A stretch of 64,000 nucleotides of DNA from an uncultured Erythrobacter sp. (GTDB lineage Bacteria > Pseudomonadota > Alphaproteobacteria > Sphingomonadales > Sphingomonadaceae). The DNA is taken from positions 1,373,928 to 1,437,927 of the forward strand of contig CANKYI010000001.1 of NCBI GenBank assembly GCA_947488085.1, given 5' to 3'. This document shows, one piece after another, positions 25,220 through 33,929 of the stretch (the stretch's first letter is position 1; each line of letters opens with the position of its first letter). The notes under the pieces were generated by a model, which was given only the letters and a program-made list of their open reading frames with translations, was not told the DNA's origin and ran no database searches. Both the position numbers and the translations under genes were made by a program.

Positions 25220-26623
25220 ATGACAACATCGACGAATTTGTTGCGCCAAAAGCGCTTTATGCCGTTGATGGTCACGCAATTCTTCAACGCGTTTAACGAC
25301 AATCTGTTCAAGACCGCGCTGGTCCTTTTCGTGGTCTACTCGGTCTATAATGACGAGAAGCAGGAAGCGCTGTTTAGCGGCCTCGCCTCTGTCATTTTCA
25401 TCGTGCCGTTCGTTTTGCTGTCCGCGCTGGCGGGGCAATTGGCGGATACGCGCGACAAGGCGGCGATCATTCGAGTTGTCAAACTGTGCGAAATTGGATG
25501 GGCGTCGTTGGGTGCAATCGGCCTGTTTATGGCTTGGCAAGGGATCATGGTGCACACGGTCGCCATCCCGCTGCTCTTACTCGTGGTGTTTCTGGCTGCC
25601 GCGCAGTCCACATTCCTGGGACCGATTAAATATGCGATCCTGCCGCAACACCTTGAAGCAGAACAAGTATTGCCCGGCACGGGATTGGTCGAAGCGGGCA
25701 CCTATATTGCGATCCTGACCGGCACGATATTGGCCGGTTTCATCGCGGTTGAGCTTGCGATGGTGTTGATCGTGATCACCGCGATTGTTGGCTATTTCGT
25801 CAGCCGATTGGTGCCTGATGCACCCCCGCAAAGCGACTATGAAATGCACTATCCGCTGTTGGAGCCGTATGCGAAGAAGGTGACCAACCCGGTTTTGCGC
25901 TGGCTGGGCTATGTCCCTGTCGCGATTGCAGATCAGGTCACGATGAGCTTCAAACTGGTCCGCGATACGATGCACAATCGCGAGATATGGCTCGCCATTG
26001 TTGCGATCAGTTTCTTTTGGACCATTGGCGCGGTCCTATTCATCCAATTTCCACCACTGGCAAAGAACCAATTGCTCGCCAGCAAAGAGGTTGCGAGCTT
26101 CTTCCTTGTCATTTTCTCGGTCGGAATTGCGATTGGATCGGTGGGGATCAACGCCTTGTTGAAAGGCGAGGTTTCTGCTCGCTTCTCCCCAATCTCTGTG
26201 ATCGTGATGGGCGGTTTTGTGATCGGCTTTTACGTGATTGCGAAGGCGTGGACGCCCAACGCAGCGGGCGAATTGCTGCCGATTCAAACGTGGCTGCTTG
26301 AACCGCTGGCGATACCTTTGTCTTTGATGCTGCTGGGAATTTCGACTGCGGGCGGGTTCTTTGTCGTGCCGCTCTATGCGTTTTTGACAACCCGGTGCGC
26401 GCATGACGCCGCCGCGCGCACGATTGCGGCGAACAATATCGTCAATTCGCTATCGATGGTGATTGGATCAGTGATCGCCATTGGTATGACCACGCTGGGC
26501 ATTCCGGTGGTTGAACAATTGCTTCTCGCAGGGGCCATGACGATGGTTTCCGCCTGGCTGGGCTGGCTGCTTTTCAAAGCCGAAAAAGACGCGGCCGCGC
26601 TAAAAAGCGAAGCGGCGCAGTAA
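25220..26623 (+). CDS. MFS transporter of the lysophospholipid transporter (LplT) type
   Basis: This 467-residue protein has about 12 helices. It opens with the hallmark MPLMVTQFFNAFNDNLFKTALVLFVVY, followed by ALAGQLADTRDKAAIIRVVKLCEIG and QSTFLGPIKYAILPQHL, all typical of LplT, the flippase that returns lysophospholipids for reacylation. In many proteobacteria this domain is fused to PlsC-type acyltransferase and acyl-ACP ligase domains; here it ends after the transporter. Its neighbour pgsA also serves phospholipid metabolism. Its C-terminus ends 2 bp from the convergent 84-residue gene. Confidence 0.85.
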   Translation: MTTSTNLLRQKRFMPLMVTQFFNAFNDNLFKTALVLFVVYSVYNDEKQEALFSGLASVIFIVPFVLLSALAGQLADTRDKAAIIRVVKLCEIGWASLGAIGLFMAWQGIMVHTVAIPLLLLVVFLAAAQSTFLGPIKYAILPQHLEAEQVLPGTGLVEAGTYIAILTGTILAGFIAVELAMVLIVITAIVGYFVSRLVPDAPPQSDYEMHYPLLEPYAKKVTNPVLRWLGYVPVAIADQVTMSFKLVRDTMHNREIWLAIVAISFFWTIGAVLFIQFPPLAKNQLLASKEVASFFLVIFSVGIAIGSVGINALLKGEVSARFSPISVIVMGGFVIGFYVIAKAWTPNAAGELLPIQTWLLEPLAIPLSLMLLGISTAGGFFVVPLYAFLTTRCAHDAAARTIAANNIVNSLSMVIGSVIAIGMTTLGIPVVEQLLLAGAMTMVSAWLGWLLFKAEKDAAALKSEAAQ

Positions 26624-26625
26624 GC

Positions 26626-26880
26626 TCACATAATAAAGACGAGCACTGCGGCCGTTGTTGCGACATAAGTGCTGGCCACACCGCGCACATCATCCATGGT
26701 CAATCGCCACAGGCTTTCCGCCGGAATATCGTGCAGATCATCGCGCACATGCGGCGGCAGATTTGCCCGGAACGGATGCAACGCGCCCTCATCTGTAAGA
26801 ACCAGACTGCGACGTTTTGCGTTATCGCGCGCCTCTGTCGGGCGCTGCACGAGGGTGCTGGAAAGAGATGCATAGCTCAT
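26626..26880 (-). CDS. Small protein with a C-terminal membrane helix
   Basis: This 84-residue ORF has a hydrophilic N-terminal 60 residues (RPTEARDNAKRRSLVLTDEGALHPFRANLPPHVRDDLHDIPAESLWRLTMDDVRGVAS). One C-terminal hydrophobic helix follows (TYVATTAAVLVFIM), suggesting a tail-anchored protein. I do not recognise a family. The ribosome binding site is weak. A perfect TTAA-N7-TTAA CtrA box lies 12 bp upstream of the start. A coding origin is supported by the tight convergent fit with the LplT-like gene and the absence of any better ORF opposite. Confidence 0.6.
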   Translation of the reverse strand: MSYASLSSTLVQRPTEARDNAKRRSLVLTDEGALHPFRANLPPHVRDDLHDIPAESLWRLTMDDVRGVASTYVATTAAVLVFIM

Positions 26881-26891
26881 GGGTCAAGGTG

Positions 26892-26906
26892 TTAACACTT
26901 TCTTAA
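26892..26906. promoter_or_regulatory. Candidate CtrA-binding site
   Basis: TTAACACTTTCTTAA is a perfect match to TTAA-N7-TTAA, the binding motif of the alphaproteobacterial cell-cycle regulator CtrA. It sits 12 bp before the 84-residue gene and 108 bp before the ThDP-enzyme gene on the other strand, so it could act on either. Confidence 0.5.
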
Positions 26907-27013
26907 CCTCTGGCGAGAGCGTGCTTTCCCCTGCCCAAAAGCGGGACAGTAAGCGAACCTTGTGGTTAATCGGCTGACGGCCTAACCGGACAAGTAACAG
27001 GAGAAACCAATTC

Positions 27014-28699
27014 GTGACCAAAACCGCTCAAACCGCCGCAGAATTGCTTGTCGATTGCCTGGTCGAACAGGGTGCTGACCGGGTTTTTACAGTGCCGGGT
27101 GAGAGTTTCCTCGCAGTTTTGGACGCGCTTCACGAACGCTCTGACATTGAGACGGTGACGTGCCGGCAAGAGGGCGGTGCGGCGTTTATGGCTTGTGCTG
27201 ACGGCGCGATGAGTGCGGCGGAAGCGATCCGGCCTGGCATCGCCTTTGTCACGCGCGGTCCGGGCGCGACCAATGCGAGCATTGGGGTGCATGTCGCTCA
27301 TCAAGATTCGCAGCCAATGATCCTGTTTGTCGGTGACGTGGCCCGCCCCATGCGCGATCGTGAGGGGTTTCAGGAGGTCAATTTCGAGGCGTTCTTTGGT
27401 CCCATTTGCAAATGGGCTGCGCGCATTGATGACCCTGCCCGCATTCCGGAATATATCGCCCGCGCACACTCGGTTGCGATCAGCGGGCGGCCCGGCCCCG
27501 TTGTGCTTGCCCTACCCGAAGATATGCTGTGCGACGCCGTTGATGCGAGCCTGATCCCGCGCCCGCTGACGACCCGTCCGGCCCAAGCTGTATGCCCTGA
27601 CGCGATGCAGGCACTGTTCGCAATGATCGGCGATGCCGCCAGCCCGATTGCGATTATCGGCGGCGCTGGGTGGAATGCGAAAGCACGCGAGCATTTTGAG
27701 AGTTTTGCAGCCAGCATCGGCCTTCCAACCGTGACCGCGTTTAGGCGGCAGGATGCAATTGATCCCGCATCCTCGGTCTATGCCGGCAATCTCGGCTATG
27801 GCCCCAATCCGAAATTGGTTGAGCGCGTGAAGAATGCCGATCTGGTGCTCGCCGTGGGCGCTCGCTTGGGAGAGGCAACGACGGATGGATACGAGGTCCT
27901 GACGCCCAACCATCCCGGTCAAACCCTGATCCATGTGCACCCGAACCCCGATGAGTTGGGGCGGGTCTATCGCGCTGATCTGGCGCTGGCTTGCTCCGTC
28001 GATGAATTCGCAGAGGCCGCCGCCCTGTGGGAGGATCATGCGATCATTCCGTTTGATGCTGGGACAGCTGCACATGAAGAGTGGCTCACATGGGCGACGC
28101 ACAATCCATCGGACAATCCCCCTGCACTCGATATGGCCGCCTGTGTCACCGCAATGCGCAGCGCGCTGCCAGCTGACACGATCATCTGCAACGGTGCGGG
28201 GAACTTCGCGGGATGGTGGCACCGCTATTGGCGCTATGCCGGGTATCCAAGCCAGCTTGCTCCAACCGCAGGCGCGATGGGATATGGGCTGCCTGCCAGT
28301 GTTGCCGCCGCTCTGCGCCACCCCGAACGCACAGCGGTGGCTGTTGCTGGTGATGGCGATTTTCTGATGAACGGACAGGAGCTGGCCACCGCTGCCCAAT
28401 ACGGTGCAAACCTCATCGTATTGGTGGTCGATAACGGGGCATATGGCACCATTCGAATGCATCAGGAACGCGAATATCCCGGTCGGGTTTCAGGCACAAA
28501 GCTTGCCAATCCCGACTTCGCAGCCTTGGGCGCAGCTTTCGGTGCTTGGAGTGCGACGGCGGCGACCACAGAGGAATTCACACAAGCGCTCAGTGAAGCG
28601 CAAAGCCGCAGCGGTATCCGTCTCATTCATATGAAGATCGATGTCGAACAACTCGCTGCCAGCGGCGCTACGATCAGCGGGCTGCGAGCGAAGGCTTAA
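27014..28699 (+). CDS. Thiamine diphosphate-dependent enzyme (acetolactate synthase-like)
   Basis: This 561-residue three-domain ThDP enzyme has the catalytic Glu in VTCRQEGGAAFMACADG and a pyrimidine-domain GPGATNASIGVHVAHQDSQP. Its PP domain has the cofactor motif GDGDFLMNGQELATAAQYGANLIVLVVDN. The layout matches acetolactate synthase large subunits and relatives such as oxalyl-CoA or benzoylformate decarboxylases. No ilvH-type small subunit follows, so a catabolic or side role is more likely than branched-chain synthesis. The GTG start at 27014 is supported by AGGAGA about 10 bp upstream. Confidence 0.88.
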   Translation: MTKTAQTAAELLVDCLVEQGADRVFTVPGESFLAVLDALHERSDIETVTCRQEGGAAFMACADGAMSAAEAIRPGIAFVTRGPGATNASIGVHVAHQDSQPMILFVGDVARPMRDREGFQEVNFEAFFGPICKWAARIDDPARIPEYIARAHSVAISGRPGPVVLALPEDMLCDAVDASLIPRPLTTRPAQAVCPDAMQALFAMIGDAASPIAIIGGAGWNAKAREHFESFAASIGLPTVTAFRRQDAIDPASSVYAGNLGYGPNPKLVERVKNADLVLAVGARLGEATTDGYEVLTPNHPGQTLIHVHPNPDELGRVYRADLALACSVDEFAEAAALWEDHAIIPFDAGTAAHEEWLTWATHNPSDNPPALDMAACVTAMRSALPADTIICNGAGNFAGWWHRYWRYAGYPSQLAPTAGAMGYGLPASVAAALRHPERTAVAVAGDGDFLMNGQELATAAQYGANLIVLVVDNGAYGTIRMHQEREYPGRVSGTKLANPDFAALGAAFGAWSATAATTEEFTQALSEAQSRSGIRLIHMKIDVEQLAASGATISGLRAKA

Positions 28700-28700
28700 C

Positions 28701-29111
28701 TCAGCCTTCTGCCATCTGGCAGATCAGTTCCCACTCTTCGGGCCGGATCTTGGCCACTGATAGGCGCGACAACCGCACCAGCTCGCATTCGGCAAGACGG
28801 GGTTCTGCCTTGATCTGTTTCAGTGTGACCGGGTTGTCGAACTTGCGCACCGGTTTGAACTTAACCGCTGCCCATTTGCCGGTCTCATCAGTGGGGTCGA
28901 GGATGCCCGCAACGGTGACTTCGCAAATGCCGACAATCTCCAGCCCTTCGCGCGAATGATAGAAGAAGGATTGATCGCCCACTTCCATCGCGCGCAGGTT
29001 CAGCTTTGCCGTGTGGTTGCGCACACCGTCCCACACGCCTTCGACCTCTTCGACAAGATCATCCCAGCTGTATTTAAACGGCTCAGATTTGACCAACCAG
29101 AAATTTGCCAA
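28701..29111 (-). CDS. EVE domain-containing protein
   Basis: This 136-residue protein consists of one EVE domain (PUA-like fold): MANFWLVKSEPFKYSWDDL at the start, then WDGVRNHTAKLNLRAMEVGDQSFFYHS, VGICEV and WAAVKFKP. EVE proteins bind modified bases or RNA. The ORF track extends 65 residues further, but the family always starts at this NFWLVKSEP, so I use TTG 29111, preceded by GGAG at a suitable distance. It ends 1 bp from the stop of the ThDP enzyme (convergent). Confidence 0.9.
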   Translation of the reverse strand: MANFWLVKSEPFKYSWDDLVEEVEGVWDGVRNHTAKLNLRAMEVGDQSFFYHSREGLEIVGICEVTVAGILDPTDETGKWAAVKFKPVRKFDNPVTLKQIKAEPRLAECELVRLSRLSVAKIRPEEWELICQMAEG

Positions 29112-29299
29112 AAGTGCTCTCCAAATGTTGCCGAAGAAAAAGGCGCGATTGAAGCTGTAATAAGCCTCGATCCGACCCTGCACCAGTCCTTTACTGCCGC
29201 CACACTCAAGGCGGTTAACTCGATCTTTAGCAAGACCCCCCATAGCGGGAACACTTGCACACAATAGGGGCGGTCTCTGAAAGGGCCGAGACAAAGTAC

Positions 29300-30958
29300 G
29301 TGGCAAACGACGAACGAAAAAGACGATTGGGCAGCGCTGACCGAGATCTGGTCGCGCTGGGCATTGCGACCGCTGCGATCATCCTGTTCGTGGCGACCGG
29401 CAGCTCAGTTTTGCCCGGTGCGATCAATGCGATTGTCTCTGGCGGAGCAGGCCCAGATCACTTGTTGGTGAACGCGCTCTTGCTCAATGTTGTGCTCGTG
29501 ATTTTTGGCTGGCGACGGTACCGCGAATTGCGCGATGAGATCACCGAACGCCGCAGCGCAGAGGCCTTAGCCCGCGAATTGGCAGAGATTGATCCGCTGA
29601 CCGGATGCCTGAACCGCCGCAGCATGACAGAGGCGACAGAGCAATTGCGCGAGAGTGCCTTTGCTGATCGTATGGCGATTGCCTATTGCATGATCGACTT
29701 TGATAACTTCAAGAATATCAATGATATGCACGGGCATTCGATTGGCGATTCAGTGCTCGTCACCATGGCACAGCGCATTCGCGAGAGTCTGCCAAAACAG
29801 GCCCAGTTGGCGCGGCTTGGCGGGGATGAATTCGCTTTTGCCTGCCCTTATGATCCCGCAACCCGTGATCGCATCGATGACCTGATCATCCGCTTGTTTG
29901 AGCAAATGGCGCGGCCGTTTGAAATGGAAACCGTCACCCTGGATGCCACCATCTCTATTGGTGTTGCCACAGACCATGATGAGCACGGCTACAACCCTGA
30001 TCTCGCATCAGCAGAAGTGTTGATGCAGCATGCCGACATCGCGATGTATACGGCTAAAAAGCAGGGCAAAAATCGCTATTTCTGGTTCGAGCCGACAATG
30101 GAAAACGAACTGCGTTTCCGCAACGAGTTGGAGACAGGCATCCGCCGCGGTCTGGCCGTGGGCGAATTTGTGCCGTTTTACGAACAGCAAGTTGACCTCG
30201 AAAGCGGCGATTTGGTCGGCTTTGAGATGCTGGCGCGTTGGAGATCACCCGATATGGGTCTCGTAAGCCCTGAGATATTCATCCCCATCGCCGAAGAAAT
30301 CGGGTTGATCACTGACCTTTCCGACAGTTTGATGGATCAGGCCTTTATCGACGCACGCGAGTGGGACGAAAGCCTCACTTTGTCTATCAACATCTCGCCC
30401 ATTCAGCTGCGCGATCCGTGGTTTGCGCAGAAACTGCTCAAAATGCTGGTGAAGCACAATTTCCCCGCGCAACGGCTGGAAATAGAGATCACTGAGAGCT
30501 GCTTGCACGACAATATCGGCCTTGTGCGCTCGATCATTATGAGCCTGCGCAATCAGGGTGTTCGCATCAGCCTTGACGATTTTGGCACCGGCTATTCCTC
30601 ACTCGAGCAACTGCGGACGCTGCCATTTGACCGGCTTAAGATCGACCGCAGTTTTGTCGGCGAGCTGAAGAACCCCAACGCCAATTCCAAAATCGTTGAC
30701 GCGATCGTCTCGCTGGGCCGTGGGCTGGAACTGCCGATCACGGCAGAAGGTATTGAAGATCAAGCGATCCTTGATGCGCTCAAGAAAATGGGCAAACTAA
30801 AAGGCCAAGGCTATCTTTATGGTAAGCCGGAAAGCGCCGACCAAGTTCGCAAGCGGCTTGCAGAGGCTGGAAGACTAGTCGCGGGACCCCAAGAACCTGC
30901 CAAAACCGAGGTCGAAGAAAACAGCGCGCCGACAATGCCAAAAATTGCGAATATGTAA
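29300..30958 (+). CDS. Bifunctional GGDEF-EAL protein (c-di-GMP turnover)
   Basis: The protein has about 552 residues: two N-terminal membrane helices (LVALGIATAAIILFVATG, LLVNALLLNVVLVIFGW), a GGDEF domain (LTGCLNRRS, then ARLGGDEFAF) and an EAL domain. The EAL domain has EML for EAL (VGFEMLARW), NISP, EITES, DDFGTGYSS, KIDRSF and TAEGIED. Both active sites look intact, so it may make or degrade c-di-GMP. The RxxD inhibitory site before GGDEF is missing. There is no sensory domain. GTG 29300 is preferred to the track's TTG at 29255; neither has a strong ribosome binding site. Confidence 0.92.
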   Translation: MANDERKRRLGSADRDLVALGIATAAIILFVATGSSVLPGAINAIVSGGAGPDHLLVNALLLNVVLVIFGWRRYRELRDEITERRSAEALARELAEIDPLTGCLNRRSMTEATEQLRESAFADRMAIAYCMIDFDNFKNINDMHGHSIGDSVLVTMAQRIRESLPKQAQLARLGGDEFAFACPYDPATRDRIDDLIIRLFEQMARPFEMETVTLDATISIGVATDHDEHGYNPDLASAEVLMQHADIAMYTAKKQGKNRYFWFEPTMENELRFRNELETGIRRGLAVGEFVPFYEQQVDLESGDLVGFEMLARWRSPDMGLVSPEIFIPIAEEIGLITDLSDSLMDQAFIDAREWDESLTLSINISPIQLRDPWFAQKLLKMLVKHNFPAQRLEIEITESCLHDNIGLVRSIIMSLRNQGVRISLDDFGTGYSSLEQLRTLPFDRLKIDRSFVGELKNPNANSKIVDAIVSLGRGLELPITAEGIEDQAILDALKKMGKLKGQGYLYGKPESADQVRKRLAEAGRLVAGPQEPAKTEVEENSAPTMPKIANM

Positions 30959-31012
30959 TTGGGCAAGCGGCAAAGTGCCGCAAGACTGGACGCTAGGCCT
31001 ATGGGTGCATAG

Positions 31013-31846
31013 ATGCAGGCCACTATGCGCATCCCCTTTGTAAAAATGCACGGACTAGGCAACGATTTCATCGTGCTTGATGCGCGGGTCGACGCGTTGC
31101 CTGAAATGACAAGTGCGATAGCGCGTGCGCTTGCTGATCGGCGTGAAGGCATTGGCTGCGATCAATTGGTGCTGCTTGAACCCAGCGCAGCCGAAGCGTT
31201 TCGCATGCGCTTTTTCAATTCCGATGGCGGCGAAGTAGAAGCATGCGGGAATGCGTCGCGCGCAGTTGCTCTGTTGCATGGAAAAGCTGCGCGGGTTGAG
31301 ACCGCTGGCGGCGCGATCATGTTAGAGCCTGCTGGAAGCGGCGCGACCGTCGATATGGGCCACCCGAGATTTGAGTGGGACGCGATCCCCCTCGCCTATG
31401 CCATGGACACTGCGCAGATGCCGGTGGGTTGGCCAAGTGACGATGGCGCGCTGGAGACACCGATTGCCGTCAATGTCGGCAATCCGCATGTAGTGTTTTT
31501 CGTCGAAGATGCCGATGCCATCGACCTTGCGACGCTCGGCCCACTGATAGAGCACGACCCTTTGTTTCCCGAAGCGATCAATGTGAATGTCGCCAGCATG
31601 ATTGGCAAAGATCACTTGCGGCTGAACGTGTGGGAGCGCGGAGCAGGACTGACGCGTGCCTGCGGAACAGGCGCCTGTGCCAGTGCGGTTGCAGCGATCC
31701 AACGCGGGCTGGCTGGACACCGAGTGACAGTGACTTTGCCGGGTGGCGATCTGGTGATTGAATGGGCACCGGGTGAGACAATCCGCATGACGGGCCCTGC
31801 GACAGAATCCTATCGCGGTTCGTTCGAATGGGACGATTTCTCTTGA
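31013..31846 (+). CDS. dapF: Diaminopimelate epimerase
   Basis: This 277-residue enzyme has the DapF hallmarks: FVKMHGLGNDFIVLDA at the N-terminus, the first active-site Cys in DGGEVEACGNASRAV and the second in LTRACGTGACASAVAA. It interconverts LL- and meso-diaminopimelate for lysine and peptidoglycan synthesis. Start may be ATG 31013 or 31025 (MRIPFVKM). It begins a tight four-gene operon and overlaps the next gene by 19 bp. Confidence 0.96.
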   Translation: MQATMRIPFVKMHGLGNDFIVLDARVDALPEMTSAIARALADRREGIGCDQLVLLEPSAAEAFRMRFFNSDGGEVEACGNASRAVALLHGKAARVETAGGAIMLEPAGSGATVDMGHPRFEWDAIPLAYAMDTAQMPVGWPSDDGALETPIAVNVGNPHVVFFVEDADAIDLATLGPLIEHDPLFPEAINVNVASMIGKDHLRLNVWERGAGLTRACGTGACASAVAAIQRGLAGHRVTVTLPGGDLVIEWAPGETIRMTGPATESYRGSFEWDDFS

Positions 31847-33018
31847 ATGATCCCGAAGTCATATCCTTAGGCTGCCGCCTCAACATCGCTGAAAGCGAAC
31901 GCATGAAGGCCATGCTTGCCGATGCAGGCGATGTCGTTGTCGTCAATTCTTGCGCAGTGACATCAGAGGCAGTGCGGCAAACCCGGCAAGCCATCCGCAA
32001 GGCGCGACGTGCGCGGCCTGATGCGCGGTTGATCGTAACGGGATGCGCCGCCGATATTGAGCGCGATCAAATCGCCGATATGCCCGAAGTTGATGGCTTG
32101 ATAGCCAATGCGGCAAAATTGGACCCTCGCGCATGGAATGTGCCTCTGCCAGAGGCTCCACCCACTCCAACCCGCACGCGCGCTTTTATCGCCGTGCAAA
32201 ATGGCTGTGACCACGCCTGCACCTTTTGCGTAATCCCCCAAGGACGCGGGGTAAGCCGTTCGATGACTATCACCGAGGTGCTTCGCGAGGTTGAGCATCA
32301 CCTGAGCCAAGGCGCGCGCGAAGTCGTGTTGACCGGCGTGGACGTTACATCGTGGGGCCATGACCTTGCTGACACGCCGCCGCTGGGCGCTTTGGTGAAA
32401 GCGGTCCTCGACACGTTTCCGCAATTGCCGCGCCTGCGTATGTCATCGCTGGACGGGATAGAAATTGACCCGTTGCTGTTTGACCTGTTCGCAGGTGAGC
32501 CGCGGTTGATGCCGCACTTGCACCTATCGCTGCAACATGGGCACGACCTGATCCTCAAACGCATGAAGCGCCGCCATAGCCGCGGTGATGCAGTTGACTT
32601 AGTGTCACGGCTTAAGGCCTTGCGCCCTGACATCGCCATTGGCGCAGACCTTATCGCAGGCTTTCCAACCGAAACGGATGAGCACCACGCGGCCAACCTT
32701 TCAATTATCGATGACCTAGATATCGTACATGGCCACATCTTCCCCTATTCGCCCCGCCCCGGCACACCCGCAGCTCGCATGCCGCAAGTCGACCGCGCGG
32801 TGGTGAAGGCACGCGCCGCCGAATTGCGCAGCGCCGTTGCTGCGCGCCGAACCACATGGCTGGACGGGTTTGTGGGTGAAACCATCAGCGTCCTCGCCGA
32901 ACGCGACGGCACCGGCTATGCGCCCCATTACGCGCGAGTGCGCCTTGGCCAAGGCACTGCCGCTAGCACGATAATCGAAATGACACCGCGCGCGGTAACA
33001 GAAGGGTTTTTGGAATGA
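31828..33018 (+). CDS. mtaB: tRNA (t6A37) methylthiotransferase MtaB
   Basis: This 396-residue radical-SAM methylthiotransferase has three N-terminal cluster cysteines (SLGCRLN, NSCAVT, TGCAAD) and the radical-SAM motif CDHACTFC. It also has HLSLQHGHDLILKRMKRRHSR and a C-terminal TRAM-like region. It converts t6A37 to ms2t6A37 in tRNAs reading ANN codons. The family N-terminus (EVISLGCRLN) begins within 10 residues of ATG 31828. The gene overlaps dapF at its start and ftsY by ATGA at its end. Confidence 0.93.
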   Translation: MGRFLLNDPEVISLGCRLNIAESERMKAMLADAGDVVVVNSCAVTSEAVRQTRQAIRKARRARPDARLIVTGCAADIERDQIADMPEVDGLIANAAKLDPRAWNVPLPEAPPTPTRTRAFIAVQNGCDHACTFCVIPQGRGVSRSMTITEVLREVEHHLSQGAREVVLTGVDVTSWGHDLADTPPLGALVKAVLDTFPQLPRLRMSSLDGIEIDPLLFDLFAGEPRLMPHLHLSLQHGHDLILKRMKRRHSRGDAVDLVSRLKALRPDIAIGADLIAGFPTETDEHHAANLSIIDDLDIVHGHIFPYSPRPGTPAARMPQVDRAVVKARAAELRSAVAARRTTWLDGFVGETISVLAERDGTGYAPHYARVRLGQGTAASTIIEMTPRAVTEGFLE

Positions 33019-33929
33019 CGGAGAGCTGGAGCCAGCGGCTATTGGGGGGCTTTCGCAAAACCTCAGAGCGGCTCGGCAGCAACCTCACCGGCGTCGCAAC
33101 CCGGCTGGATGATGCGACGCTCGATGATATTGAGGATGCGCTGATCACATCGGACCTTGGCCCCGCAGCAGCAGGCCGTATTCGCGCGCGCCTTTCGGAT
33201 AAGAGCTTCGGGCTTGAGATTACTCAGAGTGAGTTGAAACAGGCGGTCGCGGATGAAATCGCCGAAATCCTGCGCCCTGTTGCAAAGCCGCTGGAGATCA
33301 CTGCCTTTCCCCGTCCGCAGGTGATCCTCGTCATCGGCGTCAACGGATCGGGCAAAACCACCACCATCGCAAAACTCGCTCATCTTTTTACAGAAGACGA
33401 TTACGGCGTCCTGTTGGCGGCAGGTGACACATTCCGCGCCGCCGCGATCGGCCAACTGGCCACGTGGGCAGAGCGCGCCGGCGTTGATCTGGTGCGCGGT
33501 CCAGAAGGCGGCGACCCCGCCTCCATCGTGTTCGACGCGGTGAAACAAGCCACTGACACCGGGATCGACGCTCTGGTGGTCGACACAGCTGGCCGTTTGC
33601 AAAACAAAGCCGAATTGATGGAAGAACTGGCGAAAATTCGCCGTGTTCTTGGTAAATTGAACGAAGACGCGCCACATGATGTGGTGCTGGTTCTGGATGC
33701 AACCAATGGCCAGAATGCGCTGTCTCAGATTGACGTTTTCAAGGAGGTCGCAGGCGTCACTGGCCTTATCATGACCAAGCTGGACGGCACGGCGCGCGGC
33801 GGCGTTCTGGTTGCAGCCGCTGAGCAATATTGCCTGCCAATCCATGCGATTGGCGTGGGTGAGAAAATGGAAGATTTGCGCCCCTTCGACCCCGATCTGG
33901 TCGCGCGCGTTATTGCAGGAGTGGCGTAA
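33015..33929 (+). CDS. ftsY: Signal recognition particle receptor FtsY
   Basis: This 304-residue SRP GTPase has an N-domain (residues about 10-85) followed by G1 GVNGSGKTTTIAKLA, DTFRAAAIGQL, G3 DTAGRLQNK and G4 TKLDGTARGG. It docks ribosome-SRP complexes at the membrane. It lacks the long acidic A domain of E. coli FtsY, as is usual in alphaproteobacteria. The start overlaps mtaB by 4 bp and the stop shares a base with yciB (TAATG), so the operon is translationally coupled. Confidence 0.96.
   Translation: MTESWSQRLLGGFRKTSERLGSNLTGVATRLDDATLDDIEDALITSDLGPAAAGRIRARLSDKSFGLEITQSELKQAVADEIAEILRPVAKPLEITAFPRPQVILVIGVNGSGKTTTIAKLAHLFTEDDYGVLLAAGDTFRAAAIGQLATWAERAGVDLVRGPEGGDPASIVFDAVKQATDTGIDALVVDTAGRLQNKAELMEELAKIRRVLGKLNEDAPHDVVLVLDATNGQNALSQIDVFKEVAGVTGLIMTKLDGTARGGVLVAAAEQYCLPIHAIGVGEKMEDLRPFDPDLVARVIAGVA

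Noticed and set aside
27512-28462. 316-residue minus-strand ORF inside the ThDP enzyme gene
   Set aside because: Antisense shadow; the plus-strand frame has all ThDP-enzyme motifs.
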